A stretch of DNA of 64,000 nucleotides from Actinomyces capricornis (GCF_019974135.1 NZ_AP025017.1:3106964-3170963), one strand, 5' to 3'; shown: positions 7,946 to 15,695, counted from the first letter of the stretch. Program-made: numbers and translations. Notes: generated from the letters alone by a model not told the origin.

Positions 7946-9085
7946 ATGACCGAAAGAAAGACAAATACTCTACGCCGTCTCCGCCGCCTCAAAGCGGCCC
8001 TAGTAGCCGTGTCTCTGACATTGTCTGGAATCCTCCTCATGATGCTGAACGGTTGGATGGCGAACCTGGATCTGGGTTCGTGGTCGTGGCTGCACGCACT
8101 GCCACTGGGCGAACTGGGCGGAACGCTGTTCGGTGCCGGGCTGTTGGGTACGCTGTTCGAATACACCTTTCGCCGTGACCAAGAAGAGTCGACGGTGGAG
8201 CGGTTCCGCGAGATCATCCGTGAGCAGGCGCCGGCCATGCGGGATGCAGTGGTGGAGGGCTTCGCCATCCATCCGGAGGATCTGAAGCGCGTGGCCAACC
8301 TGGAGCTGCTGGATGACATCGCCAGCAACGTCATGTCGCTGCGGTTGGGTGACGAGCAGTTCGCTCGGGAGATCTATACCGATATTCGCGACCAGGCCAT
8401 CCGCGCGGCCGAACGGTGGTACGACGTGGAGGTGCGCGTTCGGCTCTCTAACATGTTAGAGAGTAGTACCAAAGGTACTACTCTGTTCGACGTTACTGTG
8501 GAGTGGGAGTACACCACGGTCCCGAGTGGGTCGGTGCGCCGCTTCGCGTGCGTGTCGGACCGAGAGGAATACAAGGAGCTGCTCCTGGATGTGCCAGCCA
8601 CGTCTCCGTGGCTCATGCAGAACCGTCCAGGCGTCGATGCCGCCAGCCGCCAGTCCTACGAACTCCTGGAGCTCACCGTCGACGGCCGGCCACAGACCAT
8701 CCGCCGCAGCACCCGCAAGACCGGCCAGACCTACAGCGTCCACCTGGATGCCGCAGCATGCAGCGGGGAGGCGGTGCGGATCCGGCAGGTGTTCCGTGTG
8801 GTCACACCAACCTGGGGACATCGTCTGTACTTCGAGTTGCCACAGCCATGCCGCGGGCTATCCCTAGACATCGACTACACCAACACCGACATCGCCCACC
8901 TGACGGTCAGTGACACAGTGGCCACGAGCAGGACCGCTCAGATCACCAGGTCACCCGCCAATGTTGCCAGTCGAGTGGTCTCTGTTGATCTGCCGGGCTG
9001 GCTCTTGCCGAAGAGCGGCTTCTCCGCCAACTGGACCCTGGAAGCAGAACTGCCCCACGATGCGGAGCATCACGAGGCAGCCTGA
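7946..9085 (+). CDS. Membrane-anchored protein with large cytosolic C-terminal region, unassigned
   Basis: The product has 379 residues. After a basic N-terminus (MTERKTNTLRRLRRLKAA) come two hydrophobic segments, LVAVSLTLSGILLMMLNGW and LGELGGTLFGAGLLGTLFEY. A helical region (QEESTVERFREIIREQAPAM) then leads into a beta-rich C-terminal half. The positive N-terminus and charged residues after the second helix predict that both ends face the cytosol. Composition is back near the host's GC content, unlike the preceding gene. No catalytic motif or known domain was recognised. The promoter at 7931 suggests a leaderless message. Confidence 0.65.
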   Translation: MTERKTNTLRRLRRLKAALVAVSLTLSGILLMMLNGWMANLDLGSWSWLHALPLGELGGTLFGAGLLGTLFEYTFRRDQEESTVERFREIIREQAPAMRDAVVEGFAIHPEDLKRVANLELLDDIASNVMSLRLGDEQFAREIYTDIRDQAIRAAERWYDVEVRVRLSNMLESSTKGTTLFDVTVEWEYTTVPSGSVRRFACVSDREEYKELLLDVPATSPWLMQNRPGVDAASRQSYELLELTVDGRPQTIRRSTRKTGQTYSVHLDAAACSGEAVRIRQVFRVVTPTWGHRLYFELPQPCRGLSLDIDYTNTDIAHLTVSDTVATSRTAQITRSPANVASRVVSVDLPGWLLPKSGFSANWTLEAELPHDAEHHEAA

Positions 9086-9184
9086 TGAGTTGGTCGGCAC
9101 GTAGCCCTGTTCTCATGCCTCAGTCGCCGCCGCCCATCATGATGCTCACCTCCCCGCACTCGTCCGGCCTGTCAGCGGTTGATG

Positions 9185-9562
9185 CTACTCATACGTCTGC
9201 AAATCAGCAAGTCGAGGGCCTGTCGGGCGGAAGCTCGTCGTACTGTCCAGTAGGGCTGTGATGGCATGGGCCAGTCGTCGGGCAGTCTCTGGGCTGAGAT
9301 CCAGGCCGCTGCACCCATCGCCAACGTAGACCCACTCCTCGCTGTCAGTCTCGTAGCGGTAGCGCACTACACTGAGCTCTGCGGCCACCGCCTGACGGAT
9401 CGGGCGGCCAGTTCCATCTCCGTGACGCTCCAGCACAACGCCTGGGATCAGGCATGGCGCTGCTTCATGGACCGCGTCGGCAGGGTAGTCAGTATTGTCA
9501 TGGGGTAGCACGCACCATGCAGGGCAGGCTCCTGCGCCTTCGGGTGTATACCTCTCGCTCAT
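9185..9562 (-). CDS. DUF6907-like small protein
   Basis: This 125-residue protein has an N-terminal CPAWCVLPHDNTDYPADAVHEA block, in which a C-P-x-W-C pair is followed by a spaced histidine. Its C-terminus ends in LSPETARRLAHAITALLDS. That combination is typical of the DUF6907 proteins frequent in Streptomyces and other actinobacterial mobile regions, whose function is unknown to me. Start MSERYTPEGAG is at 9562. It lies convergently after the membrane protein at 7946-9085 and divergently from the coiled-coil gene at 9743. Confidence 0.65.
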   Translation of the reverse strand: MSERYTPEGAGACPAWCVLPHDNTDYPADAVHEAAPCLIPGVVLERHGDGTGRPIRQAVAAELSVVRYRYETDSEEWVYVGDGCSGLDLSPETARRLAHAITALLDSTTSFRPTGPRLADLQTYE

Positions 9563-9725
9563 CCCAGCACCTCCACTCTCCCCGGTAGCTCCGCCTACGC
9601 CACCGACTCAACCGCACTGCGGCAGCAAAAACCAGCGGACCGCGACAGCCGAGGGAGAACGCCGGCCTCGAACCCCTACGGGACCGTCTGGATACAAGGA
9701 AGTTTCATTGAGCTGAACAGCATTA

Positions 9726-9731
9726 TATGAT
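9726..9731 (+). promoter_or_regulatory. Candidate -10 box for the coiled-coil gene
   Basis: TATGAT lies 11 bases before the ATG at 9743. The downstream AATAGATAT resembles the TATAGACAT in front of the genes at 7946 and 11359. No Shine-Dalgarno is present. Confidence 0.45.
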
Positions 9732-9742
9732 TAAATAGATAT

Positions 9743-10144
9743 ATGACGAACGAAGATATATCCAAGCAGATTCAACAACTGAATGAGACCGTCACCGCAA
9801 TGGCGGGGACTATGCAGGATAAATTCCAGCAGATCGACAAACGCTTTGAGCAGATCGATCGACGGTTCGAGAGTATAGATGAACAACTAGCAGACATCCG
9901 CCAGGACAACAAGAACCTGACAGATATCGTCAAGGATCTGGAACTGCGCATGGAGGCTCGTTTCGTCGAGTTGCATGAGGGGCAGGCCGAACTGCGCTCC
10001 AGCATCAGCGATCTTCGTTACCAGCTCTTCCACGAGGAGGGCGCTCGTGAGATAGTGGATGAGTCAATCTACCAAGATCTGGACAAGCGTCTCCGCCTGG
10101 TCGAGGCCAAGTTCCCAGAGCTGGCACAGCAACCTGCCGCGTAG
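9743..10144 (+). CDS. Small coiled-coil protein
   Basis: The 133-residue protein begins MTNEDISKQIQQLNETVTAM and continues as a heptad-rich coiled coil: DKFQQIDKRFEQIDRRFESI, then further heptads to about residue 95. A short C-terminal helix ends in KFPELAQQPAA. No membrane segment is present. The repeated (F/I)xQIDxRFE units resemble the short coiled-coil proteins often found near toxin-antitoxin and phage genes, but no function follows. Its opening MTNEDI and the sequence just before its ATG are shared with the 50-residue gene at 11359, which looks like a shortened paralogue. Confidence 0.7.
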   Translation: MTNEDISKQIQQLNETVTAMAGTMQDKFQQIDKRFEQIDRRFESIDEQLADIRQDNKNLTDIVKDLELRMEARFVELHEGQAELRSSISDLRYQLFHEEGAREIVDESIYQDLDKRLRLVEAKFPELAQQPAA

Positions 10145-10293
10145 CAAACCGGGTTGTCCTAGCTGTCGACCCCATGTGGACGCTGTTGGATCGCGCCCTG
10201 CCTACATCCTGCATGAGGTCAACACTCGCTTCAACGCTGCTGCTACTCATCAGTCTGTAGACCATGAAGTAGCGGTCGGTGAGGCTACAGGGC

Positions 10294-10527
10294 GTGGCCT
10301 TGGGAGATCTGCAGCGGACGGTGGGCGCCAACCTGCGTGCTTACCGCAAGGAGCGCGGTCTGAGCCAGGAGGCGTTCGCCGAGGTCATCGGCGTACACCG
10401 CACCTACATGGGCGGCGTGGAACGCGGTGAGCGCAACCTGACGCTCAAGAGCGTGGAGAAGATCGCCGAGCAGCTGGGCATCGAGGCATTGGAGTTGCTA
10501 CTGCCAGGGGACTCAAAAAACAACTGA
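10294..10527 (+). CDS. XRE-family helix-turn-helix regulator
   Basis: From the GTG at 10294 the product is 77 residues and nearly all DNA-binding domain: LGDLQRTVGANLRAYRKERG, a turn, then LSQEAFAEVIGVHRTYMGGV as the helix-turn-helix, and ERNLTLKSVEKIAEQLGIEA. It matches the compact Cro/C1-type fold used by controller proteins and phage-like repressors. A second in-frame GTG at 10279 would add five residues; neither has a clear Shine-Dalgarno. It stands alone in the accessory region, with no restriction-modification genes adjacent, so its target is unknown. Confidence 0.85.
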   Translation: MALGDLQRTVGANLRAYRKERGLSQEAFAEVIGVHRTYMGGVERGERNLTLKSVEKIAEQLGIEALELLLPGDSKNN

Positions 10528-10559
10528 GAGTGCCTTCGAAAAAACCCTAGCCGCTATGT

Positions 10560-10745
10560 CTAGCGAGCAGATTCTTGTTCTTTGACTTGCAGCTGGAAGA
10601 TCTGTTGAGAGAGCGAGTCCATTGCGTCTTGCGTAGTTCGCATGTACGACAAATGCTCAACGACCATCAGACCTAGAACGATAGTGACTCCTGCCAGCCA
10701 CGCAAATAATACCAAATTCACTTTATTGAGACGATACTTTTTCAT
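10560..10745 (-). CDS. Very small single-pass membrane protein
   Basis: This 61-residue product starts MKKYRLNKVNLVLFAWLAGV. One transmembrane helix spans about residues 10-29, and a helical tail (DAMDSLSQQIFQLQVKEQES) could form a coiled coil. Reading leftward, a CATAAT box lies six bases before the ATG, with TTGATG 16 bp upstream of it, again implying a leaderless message. The single helix and small size fit membrane-active toxins, holin-like or regulatory peptides equally well. No family was recognised. Confidence 0.5.
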   Translation of the reverse strand: MKKYRLNKVNLVLFAWLAGVTIVLGLMVVEHLSYMRTTQDAMDSLSQQIFQLQVKEQESAR

Positions 10746-10810
10746 ACCACCATTATGGTATCAAATTGTGGCGCATCAAGCAATATTAAGGAAAATGATG
10801 CCCTAACTTG

Positions 10811-11212
10811 CTATCCGATCCAGAAGGTTTGACCGGTCGCAGTAGGGTAAATGACCCCACTCACGGACCGATAGCCAACAGGTCTCCAGCCAAACCATCC
10901 GTTTCGCTGATCACAACGGACTTGCATGGTGATCGTGTTGTTCGCATGCAAGCGAACACGCGGATACACGATGTCATCTCCGTTATCCCATCCCCTCGAC
11001 GTATCTCCAGTCTGCAAGGAGTGGTATAAAATACCTCTCGCCTTTGTTCCTGCTGGACATACCGATCCGCCCACGACAACGTATACATGACCAGTCCTGC
11101 TCGCAGCCTGTGCATTAGGGGACAGGACTAAACCGGTAATGCCAAGGAACAATCCAACGACCAATCCCAAGGCAGCCAAGTGGCGTGAGTGATGAGAGGT
11201 AGCGTGAAACAT
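10811..11212 (-). CDS. Small secreted protein, unassigned
   Basis: The 133-residue precursor has a Sec-type signal peptide: a basic/His start, a hydrophobic core ALGLVVGLFLGITGLVLS, and an AQA-AS cleavage site near residue 36. The mature part, about 97 residues, contains two cysteines (GGSVCPAGT and VRCDQRNGWFGW) that could form a disulfide. It contains several Gly/Trp/Tyr residues. A GGGGACTCACG leader precedes the ATG at 11212. No domain was recognised. In this context it could be a secreted effector or adhesin fragment, but nothing in the sequence decides this. Confidence 0.65.
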   Translation of the reverse strand: MFHATSHHSRHLAALGLVVGLFLGITGLVLSPNAQAASRTGHVYVVVGGSVCPAGTKARGILYHSLQTGDTSRGWDNGDDIVYPRVRLHANNTITMQVRCDQRNGWFGWRPVGYRSVSGVIYPTATGQTFWIG

Positions 11213-11344
11213 CGTGAGTCCCCTAACGCTTGAGGTGATACCCGTACGACACAGTATACCGTAAATGATACTGATTCTCTACGTCACCAAACTATTGTTA
11301 CCTTAATGTCACAAACAGCCCTGTTCTCGACAGCCCTCTTCAGT

Positions 11345-11350
11345 TATTAT
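11345..11350 (+). promoter_or_regulatory. -10 box (TATTAT) for a leaderless small gene
   Basis: TATTAT ends eight bases before the ATG at 11359. The intervening ATAGACAT is nearly the same as that before the genes at 7946 and 9743. There is no Shine-Dalgarno. Confidence 0.5.
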
Positions 11351-11358
11351 ATAGACAT

Positions 11359-11511
11359 ATGAATAATGAAGATATTATGAAGTTATGCCGACTATTCCGC
11401 GACGATCTCGATGCCATGGAGAGTCGGATGAACGCGCGGTTCGACCGTGTGGAACAGCAGGTCGATGATCTCAAGGGCCACATCGACCGCCTCTATGAGT
11501 ACGGTGCGTGA
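11359..11511 (+). CDS. 50-residue coiled-coil protein, paralogue of the 9743 gene
   Basis: The frame reads MNNEDIMKLCRLFRDDLDAM followed by a heptad-type segment ending in HIDRLYEYGA and a TGA stop. It shares the M(T/N)NEDI opening, the ARFDRVEQQVDD heptads and the upstream ATAGAYAT element with the 133-residue coiled-coil gene at 9743. That similarity in both protein and promoter is the main evidence that such a short frame is real. It is either a mini-paralogue or a degenerate copy with an early stop. No function was recognised. Confidence 0.5.
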   Translation: MNNEDIMKLCRLFRDDLDAMESRMNARFDRVEQQVDDLKGHIDRLYEYGA

Positions 11512-11562
11512 CGTGCCCAGCGCCAACCTATCCGGGGAAAGTCCGGAGAACTGCGGACGCCT

Positions 11563-12069
11563 TCACCTCACCAAGCCGTAGACGCAGACGTCATGCTGCT
11601 GGCCGCCATGCCGGTAGCGGCCGACCAGGGTGCCCTCGTGAGTGAAACCCAGCCGAGAGAACAGCGCCCGCGAGGCGCTGTTGCCGGCCAGGATCCAGGC
11701 TTCCAACCGCAGTAAGCCCAGCTCATCGTGCGCCCAAGCCATCAGTTCGGAGACCGCCTGGCGACCGTAGCCCTTGCCACGATCCTGCGGCGACCAGAGG
11801 CAGACACCAACCTGAGCGTGCCGGTTGCGCCAGTCGATGGCGTGCAGCGAGCACTCCCCCACCAGGCGACCATCTGCCTCGATGACGAAGGTGTACTCCG
11901 TGGCCGGCGTTGGGCCCGACATGGCAGCGATCTTGCGCTCCAACTCGGCTGTGGCACGCGGCCGCCAGTACGGTGGGCCGTGCTGGGCCAGCTCGTGCCA
12001 ATCCGCGCAAGCCTTGACTACAGCAGGGACGTCCGCAGGAGTCATGGAACGGATCCGAGTGTGAGCCAT
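11563..12069 (-). CDS. GNAT-family N-acetyltransferase
   Basis: The 168-residue protein starts MAHTRIRSMTPADVPAVVKA, a standard GNAT opening. It contains a GECSLHAIDW strand and the acetyl-CoA loop in SPQDRGKGYGRQAVSELMAW, with the Q/RxxGxG/A signature. The C-terminal NSASRALFSRLGFTHEGTLV fits the RimJ/RimL-like subgroup, which acetylates N-termini or small amines. The ATG at 12069 was chosen because the domain begins at once; the upstream extension is not conserved-looking. The substrate cannot be deduced. Confidence 0.85.
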   Translation of the reverse strand: MAHTRIRSMTPADVPAVVKACADWHELAQHGPPYWRPRATAELERKIAAMSGPTPATEYTFVIEADGRLVGECSLHAIDWRNRHAQVGVCLWSPQDRGKGYGRQAVSELMAWAHDELGLLRLEAWILAGNSASRALFSRLGFTHEGTLVGRYRHGGQQHDVCVYGLVR

Positions 12070-12213
12070 GGCGAGACCTGCCTTCCTGCCCGGGTGAGGT
12101 GCCGGCGAGGATGCGACGCTTGAGAGGCAGGATGGATGATACTTATAGATGTGCAGGACTGCAAGCACCTATTTTATGTACTTAATTCTGGCGGTCAGTG
12201 CGCAAAGATAGCA

Positions 12214-12960
12214 CTAATCCTTATGAAGGATAGGGTCACCAATGACGACTTCAAACGCCTTGACATCGTACTCATTATAGTTGATATCAGTACCAGCCAA
12301 CTCAATTCGAATCCGCAGCACGTTCTCAACTGGAATTTCTATCTCTTGAGACTCCCCGTTTCCGCCCGTAAGAGTATACGAGTCACCATACTTTTCGTCG
12401 TCGAGATACACAGTGAGTACTGCGGGCTGATCAGAATCTTTAGCACGTTGATAGATCCCTACCGTTGCTGTGAGTCTTTTGTAGTTCTTTCCAAGATCAT
12501 ACTCGACAGAATCAGGGCTATCTCGACATTTGCTAACGTAGCATCTAGCATAGATAGAGTTGTTAAATTGCTTGCCGTCTAGACTGTATGACTTATCGAA
12601 CTCCCAGGGGATTTGGCTAACTTTGTCAACAGGAGTGAGTTTGCTGAGAAATACTGTCTTCGAAGACGAAGAAGAAGGCGGCGTAATTGAGGGATGGAGA
12701 GACGTGGCTGTCGGCGTCGGATTTTTTGCACCGTCATCATTAGAAGTGCCACCCTCACTATTTACGGGATCGATAACATGACCGTCTGGTGATTCCGTAG
12801 ACGAAGAAGCCGTCACCCTCTCCTTAATCCACACCCCCACCGTGGGATCTCCGGTCCAGTCAATCACTTTAAGGAATAATCCCCCTAACGCAGTCCCTGT
12901 CGCCGCAACCACAACAGCTACAGCGAAAGTTTTCCATCTCCCTCGCTTAATCTTCATCAT
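12214..12960 (-). CDS. Membrane-anchored protein with an NPCBM-like carbohydrate-binding domain
   Basis: The 248-residue protein starts with a basic stretch and one hydrophobic helix (TFAVAVVVAATGTALGGLFL), an N-terminal anchor. A Ser/Thr/Pro-rich linker at about residues 50-100 follows. The C-terminal domain resembles NPCBM modules: SYSLDGKQFNNSIYARCYVS, a Val-Glu-Tyr-Asp-Leu strand, RLTATVGIYQRAKD and a closing IRIEL strand. An AGGAGG Shine-Dalgarno about 10 bases upstream supports the ATG at 12960. NPCBM domains bind galactose-type glycans next to glycosidases; here no enzyme is attached, so it may be a surface lectin or sensor. Composition is more AT-rich than the host core. Confidence 0.65.
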   Translation of the reverse strand: MMKIKRGRWKTFAVAVVVAATGTALGGLFLKVIDWTGDPTVGVWIKERVTASSSTESPDGHVIDPVNSEGGTSNDDGAKNPTPTATSLHPSITPPSSSSSKTVFLSKLTPVDKVSQIPWEFDKSYSLDGKQFNNSIYARCYVSKCRDSPDSVEYDLGKNYKRLTATVGIYQRAKDSDQPAVLTVYLDDEKYGDSYTLTGGNGESQEIEIPVENVLRIRIELAGTDINYNEYDVKAFEVVIGDPILHKD

Positions 12961-13114
12961 TCAGAATCAACCTCCTAGGGGATTGTATTTGGGCATGATT
13001 TATGTTATTATACTTCTTAATCGATGTTGCGATCGGTGTGTTCTTTAGGAATCGAAGGATACGCCGATCATCGCATCCGTGGCGGTCTTAAACTTCTTCT
13101 GGGAAGGAATCGCC

Positions 13115-13318
13115 ATGTGCAAGCACGATCAGAAAAGATCAGGGATTCGATGGATTCGATATTTTGCCCTAGGGTGCATGGGCGCGAGCATAACATGCCT
13201 CGCAAAGGCAGGATGGAGTATCTACAATAAAGATCTCTCCTCGCTTATCACAAGCCTCGCCCTGGGCTGTATCATAGGCCTCATCTCTTCTTTCTTGACG
13301 TACGTTTTTCAAGATTGA
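13115..13318 (+). CDS. Small two-helix membrane protein
   Basis: The ATG at 13115 has a strong GGGAAGGA Shine-Dalgarno six bases upstream, which decides it over an upstream in-frame codon. The 67-residue product starts with a basic MCKHDQKRSGIRWIR, then two hydrophobic helices, YFALGCMGASITCLAKAGW and LITSLALGCIIGLISSFLTY. No family was recognised. A hairpin follows 16 bp after its stop. It is one of the few genes in this region with a conventional leader. Confidence 0.6.
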   Translation: MCKHDQKRSGIRWIRYFALGCMGASITCLAKAGWSIYNKDLSSLITSLALGCIIGLISSFLTYVFQD

Positions 13319-13334
13319 AAGAGCCCCTAGATCG

Positions 13335-13361
13335 TGCCCCGGAACATGTGTGTCCGGGGCA
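13335..13361 (+). terminator. Hairpin terminator
   Basis: TGCCCCGGA (13335-13343) pairs perfectly with TCCGGGGCA (13353-13361) across a nine-base loop, 16 bp after the small membrane-protein gene. Only a weak T-rich stretch follows. Confidence 0.6.
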
Positions 13362-13563
13362 TATCACTGTTGTTTGTAATGCTCAGTAAATATAGACCAC
13401 CCTTAGGGTTAGGTTAATATCAGCGTTGGCCACTGATAGATTTTCAAGAAGATTCGATCCGAAATTATACTATATCAATCTTACTCTGTCAAACGGGGCG
13501 CTACTGCCGCGTGCGCGGTTCAGCCTCTCAGAAAGGGGAAGTAACGTCCAGTTTTAGTTTTTA

Positions 13564-13592
13564 TTGGCATACACTCGCAATCTTGCTATAAT
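13564..13592 (+). promoter_or_regulatory. Near-consensus sigma70 promoter of the VbhA/Fic pair
   Basis: TTGGCA (13564-13569) and TATAAT (13587-13592) are 17 bp apart. The ATG of the antitoxin lies 11 bases after the -10 box, with no Shine-Dalgarno, so the transcript should have almost no leader. Confidence 0.75.
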
Positions 13593-13603
13593 TATAGGCA
13601 GCT

Positions 13604-13804
13604 ATGACAACAGCTGAACTAAACCATCGCAAGCGAATCGTTCGAGCAGTCATCGGTTCGCAGGAGCTCGAGGGCGCACCGGTCAGTACACAGACGAAGC
13701 GCGTCCTGGACGCATTTGCCCGCGGTGAGGCAACCGGGCAAGATCTACGGGTCGCCATCCAACAGCCCCATATCACCGACACATCAGCGAAGCCACATCA
13801 ATAG
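13604..13804 (+). CDS. VbhA-like antitoxin of a Fic toxin pair
   Basis: The 66-residue protein starts MTTAELNHRKRIVRAVIGSQ and contains SQELEG at residues 19-24. That is the class I Fic-inhibition motif (S/T)xxxE(G/N), whose glutamate blocks ATP binding in the Fic active site. A helical tail with DAFARGEATGQDLRVAI completes the antitoxin VbhA fold. It lies 16 bp upstream of a Fic-domain frame, as in the vbhA-vbhT arrangement. The antitoxin is intact while its toxin is destroyed, so it may now be without function or may act on Fic proteins elsewhere. The strong promoter is at 13564-13592. Confidence 0.82.
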   Translation: MTTAELNHRKRIVRAVIGSQELEGAPVSTQTKRVLDAFARGEATGQDLRVAIQQPHITDTSAKPHQ

Positions 13805-14337
13805 GATTCGGCTATAGTCTATGATTTTGACTACCGACCCGTATCTTGATCCTGCTACTGGCGTGATGTGCAACCAGCTTGGCATCACCGATGCCACCAT
13901 ACTCGCCCAGATGGAAGAACTGACTGTCAGCGTTGCAGCGGCTGAGATTCTCAACTCCTTCCAACCCGCTCGCTGGGATGCCGCACTCCTGCAGCACTTA
14001 CACCGCGAGTAGTTCGGCCAACTCTATACTTGGGCTGGTCAGTACCACATCGTGGAGATCAGCAAGGGCACTTCACGCTTCGCTATAGCTCAGTACATCT
14101 CATCGCAGGTAGAAGCTGTCTTCGCCGACCTGGAACGGGAGCGTCAGGGCTGGAACCCCGGCGACCCTGCTGTGCTCGACCGCTTGGCGCACTACTACTC
14201 CGAGCTCAACGCCATCCATCCTTTCCGCGAGGGCAACGGCCGCACCATCCGCTTGCTGCTCAGTTTGTTATCCAACCGTTACGGCTGTGGCTCGATTGGA
14301 GCGCCATAACCGCCGAAGAGAACACCCGAGCGAGTAC

Positions 14338-14343
14338 ACTAGC
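14338..14343. repeat. Target-site duplication of the IS481-type element (left copy)
   Basis: ACTAGC directly precedes the left terminal repeat. The identical ACTAGC directly follows the right one at 15414-15419. It fits the NCTAGN target preference known for IS481. Confidence 0.9.
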
Positions 14344-15413
14344 TGTTCTTCCCATGGAGGTTGTGTGCGGCGTGGTGTGAGAGGGTAGGCGAGGACCTCC
14401 GGTATCGATGTGGGTTACCACGCTCACTCGATCCACGGAGGTCCTCGTGTCATATGTTACTCATGCTCGTGCTGCTCTGAGTGTTCAAGGGCGGCTCAAG
14501 ATCGCCAGGCTGGTTATCGACCAGGGGTGGGCCCAGGCCCGTGTCGCCCAGCGGTTCGATGTCAGTCGGGGCACGGTGTCCAAATGGGTGGCCCGCTACC
14601 GCACCGGTGGCCGCGCGGCGATGCAGGACCGCTCCAGCCGCCCGATCAGCTCACCGCGGCGCACTGCCCGGCGCACCGAGAGGCGCATCATCGCCCTGCG
14701 CACTACTCGCCGCTGGGGCGCCCACCGGATCGCCTACCACCTCCATCTTCCCCAGTCCACGGTCTCCAAAGTGCTGCACCGCTACCGGGCACCACTGCTG
14801 GGACACATCGACAAGACCACCGGTGCGCGCCTGCGCAGGCCCCGGCCCGTGCGCTACGAGCGCCGCGCCCCGGGCGAACTGGTGCACGTCGATGTCAAGA
14901 AGCTCGGCCGGATCCCCGATGGCGGCGGCTGGCGCACCCTGGAACGCTCCGCAGGCGCCCACCGCTCATCGATGGGGTACTCATACCTGCATTCAGCCAT
15001 CGATGACTACTCCCGCCTGGTCTACTCCGAGATCCTGGACGATGAGCGCCAGGACACCGCTGCCGGGTTCTGGCACCGGGCCCGGGCGTTCTACGCCTCC
15101 TTGGGGATCACCGTGCAACGAGTGATGACCGACAACGGCTCGTGCTACCGCTCCAAGGCTTTCAACACCGCTTTGGGCAGCAGCGTCAAGCACCAGTACA
15201 CCCGCCCCTACCGGCCCCAGACCAACGGGAAGATCGAGAGGTTCCACCGCACCCTGGTCGAAGAATGGGCCTACGCCCGCCACTACGACTCCGACCAGGA
15301 ACGCGCCCAGGCCTACCCCCACTGGCTCCACCACTACAATCACCACCGACCCCACACCAGCATCGGAGGCAAACCACCCATCGACCGCGCCCACAACCTC
15401 CATGGGAAGAACA
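14344..15413 (+). mobile_element. IS481-family insertion sequence, complete
   Basis: The element is 1,070 bp with perfect 22-bp terminal inverted repeats at 14344-14365 and 15392-15413. The left end opens TGTTCTTCCC and the right end closes GGGAAGAACA. Its 6-bp target duplication (ACTAGC) is intact, so insertion is probably recent. It carries one transposase gene. It sits inside the Fic toxin gene. Confidence 0.93.
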
Positions 15414-15418
15414 ACTAG
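14447..15418 (+). CDS. IS481-family transposase
   Basis: The GTG at 14447 follows GGAGGTCCTC, a good Shine-Dalgarno, and gives 323 residues. The N-terminal part holds two helix-turn-helix regions (FDVSRGTVSKWVARYRTGGR and RIAYHLHLPQSTVSKVLHRY). The integrase-type catalytic core has the three acids in ELVHVDVKKLG, RVMTDNGSCYRS and the RPYRPQTNGKIERFHRTL block. The C-terminus ends HNLHGKNN inside the right terminal repeat. The TAG stop at 15416-15418 is not part of the element: it is supplied by the CTAG in the duplicated target, a neat consequence of the insertion site choice. The gene appears intact. Confidence 0.93.
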   Translation: MSYVTHARAALSVQGRLKIARLVIDQGWAQARVAQRFDVSRGTVSKWVARYRTGGRAAMQDRSSRPISSPRRTARRTERRIIALRTTRRWGAHRIAYHLHLPQSTVSKVLHRYRAPLLGHIDKTTGARLRRPRPVRYERRAPGELVHVDVKKLGRIPDGGGWRTLERSAGAHRSSMGYSYLHSAIDDYSRLVYSEILDDERQDTAAGFWHRARAFYASLGITVQRVMTDNGSCYRSKAFNTALGSSVKHQYTRPYRPQTNGKIERFHRTLVEEWAYARHYDSDQERAQAYPHWLHHYNHHRPHTSIGGKPPIDRAHNLHGKNN

Positions 15419-15419
15419 C
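15414..15419. repeat. Target-site duplication of the IS481-type element (right copy)
   Basis: ACTAGC matches 14338-14343 exactly. It contains the stop codon used by the transposase. Confidence 0.9.
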
Positions 15420-15695
15420 CTTCCATGGGGACGAGAGTGAGCTGCGGACGCTGCTGCGGAAGGTGGCGACTCGTTCTTGAAATGATCAAGATACCAATGG
15501 TGTTGAGTAATGATCCTCTAATGTCGACCTAGTAATTGTAAGATGCTGCATAATCGAATATTTTCTTAGTAACATCTGTTTGTAATGCCCACCATTCTAT
15601 AGAGTCGTCTTCGAACATAAACTAAATGTATCTACACCGTTCGAACAACAAGGCGAACCAGACTTCAGCTCCAGACAATTAGAGAGGACATCAAC

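Larger units (their letters stand above)
13821..15480 (+). pseudogene. Fic-domain toxin, inactivated three times (interrupted by IS481-family element)
   Basis: The reconstructed Fic protein starts MILTTDPYLDPATGVMCNQL. It reaches HLHRE, is broken by TAG at 14010-14012, and continues in the same frame as FGQLYTWAGQYHIVEISKG to the intact catalytic motif HPFREGNGRT. A frameshift near 14265 moves the C-terminal part (LRLWLDWSAITAEENTRAS) to another frame. At ACTAGC (14338-14343) an IS481-type element is inserted. After it, from 15420, the sequence resumes as FHGDESELRTLLRKVATRS and stops at 15480. Removing the IS and one target copy restores the reading across the junction. Fic enzymes AMPylate target proteins. 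The nonsense codon, frameshift and insertion together argue for selection against toxicity. Confidence 0.88.

Noticed and set aside
15610..15645. TTCGAAC / GTTCGAA inverted repeat before the gene at 15696
   Set aside because: Only seven bases per arm with 22 between, and no promoter elements around it; too weak to call an operator.
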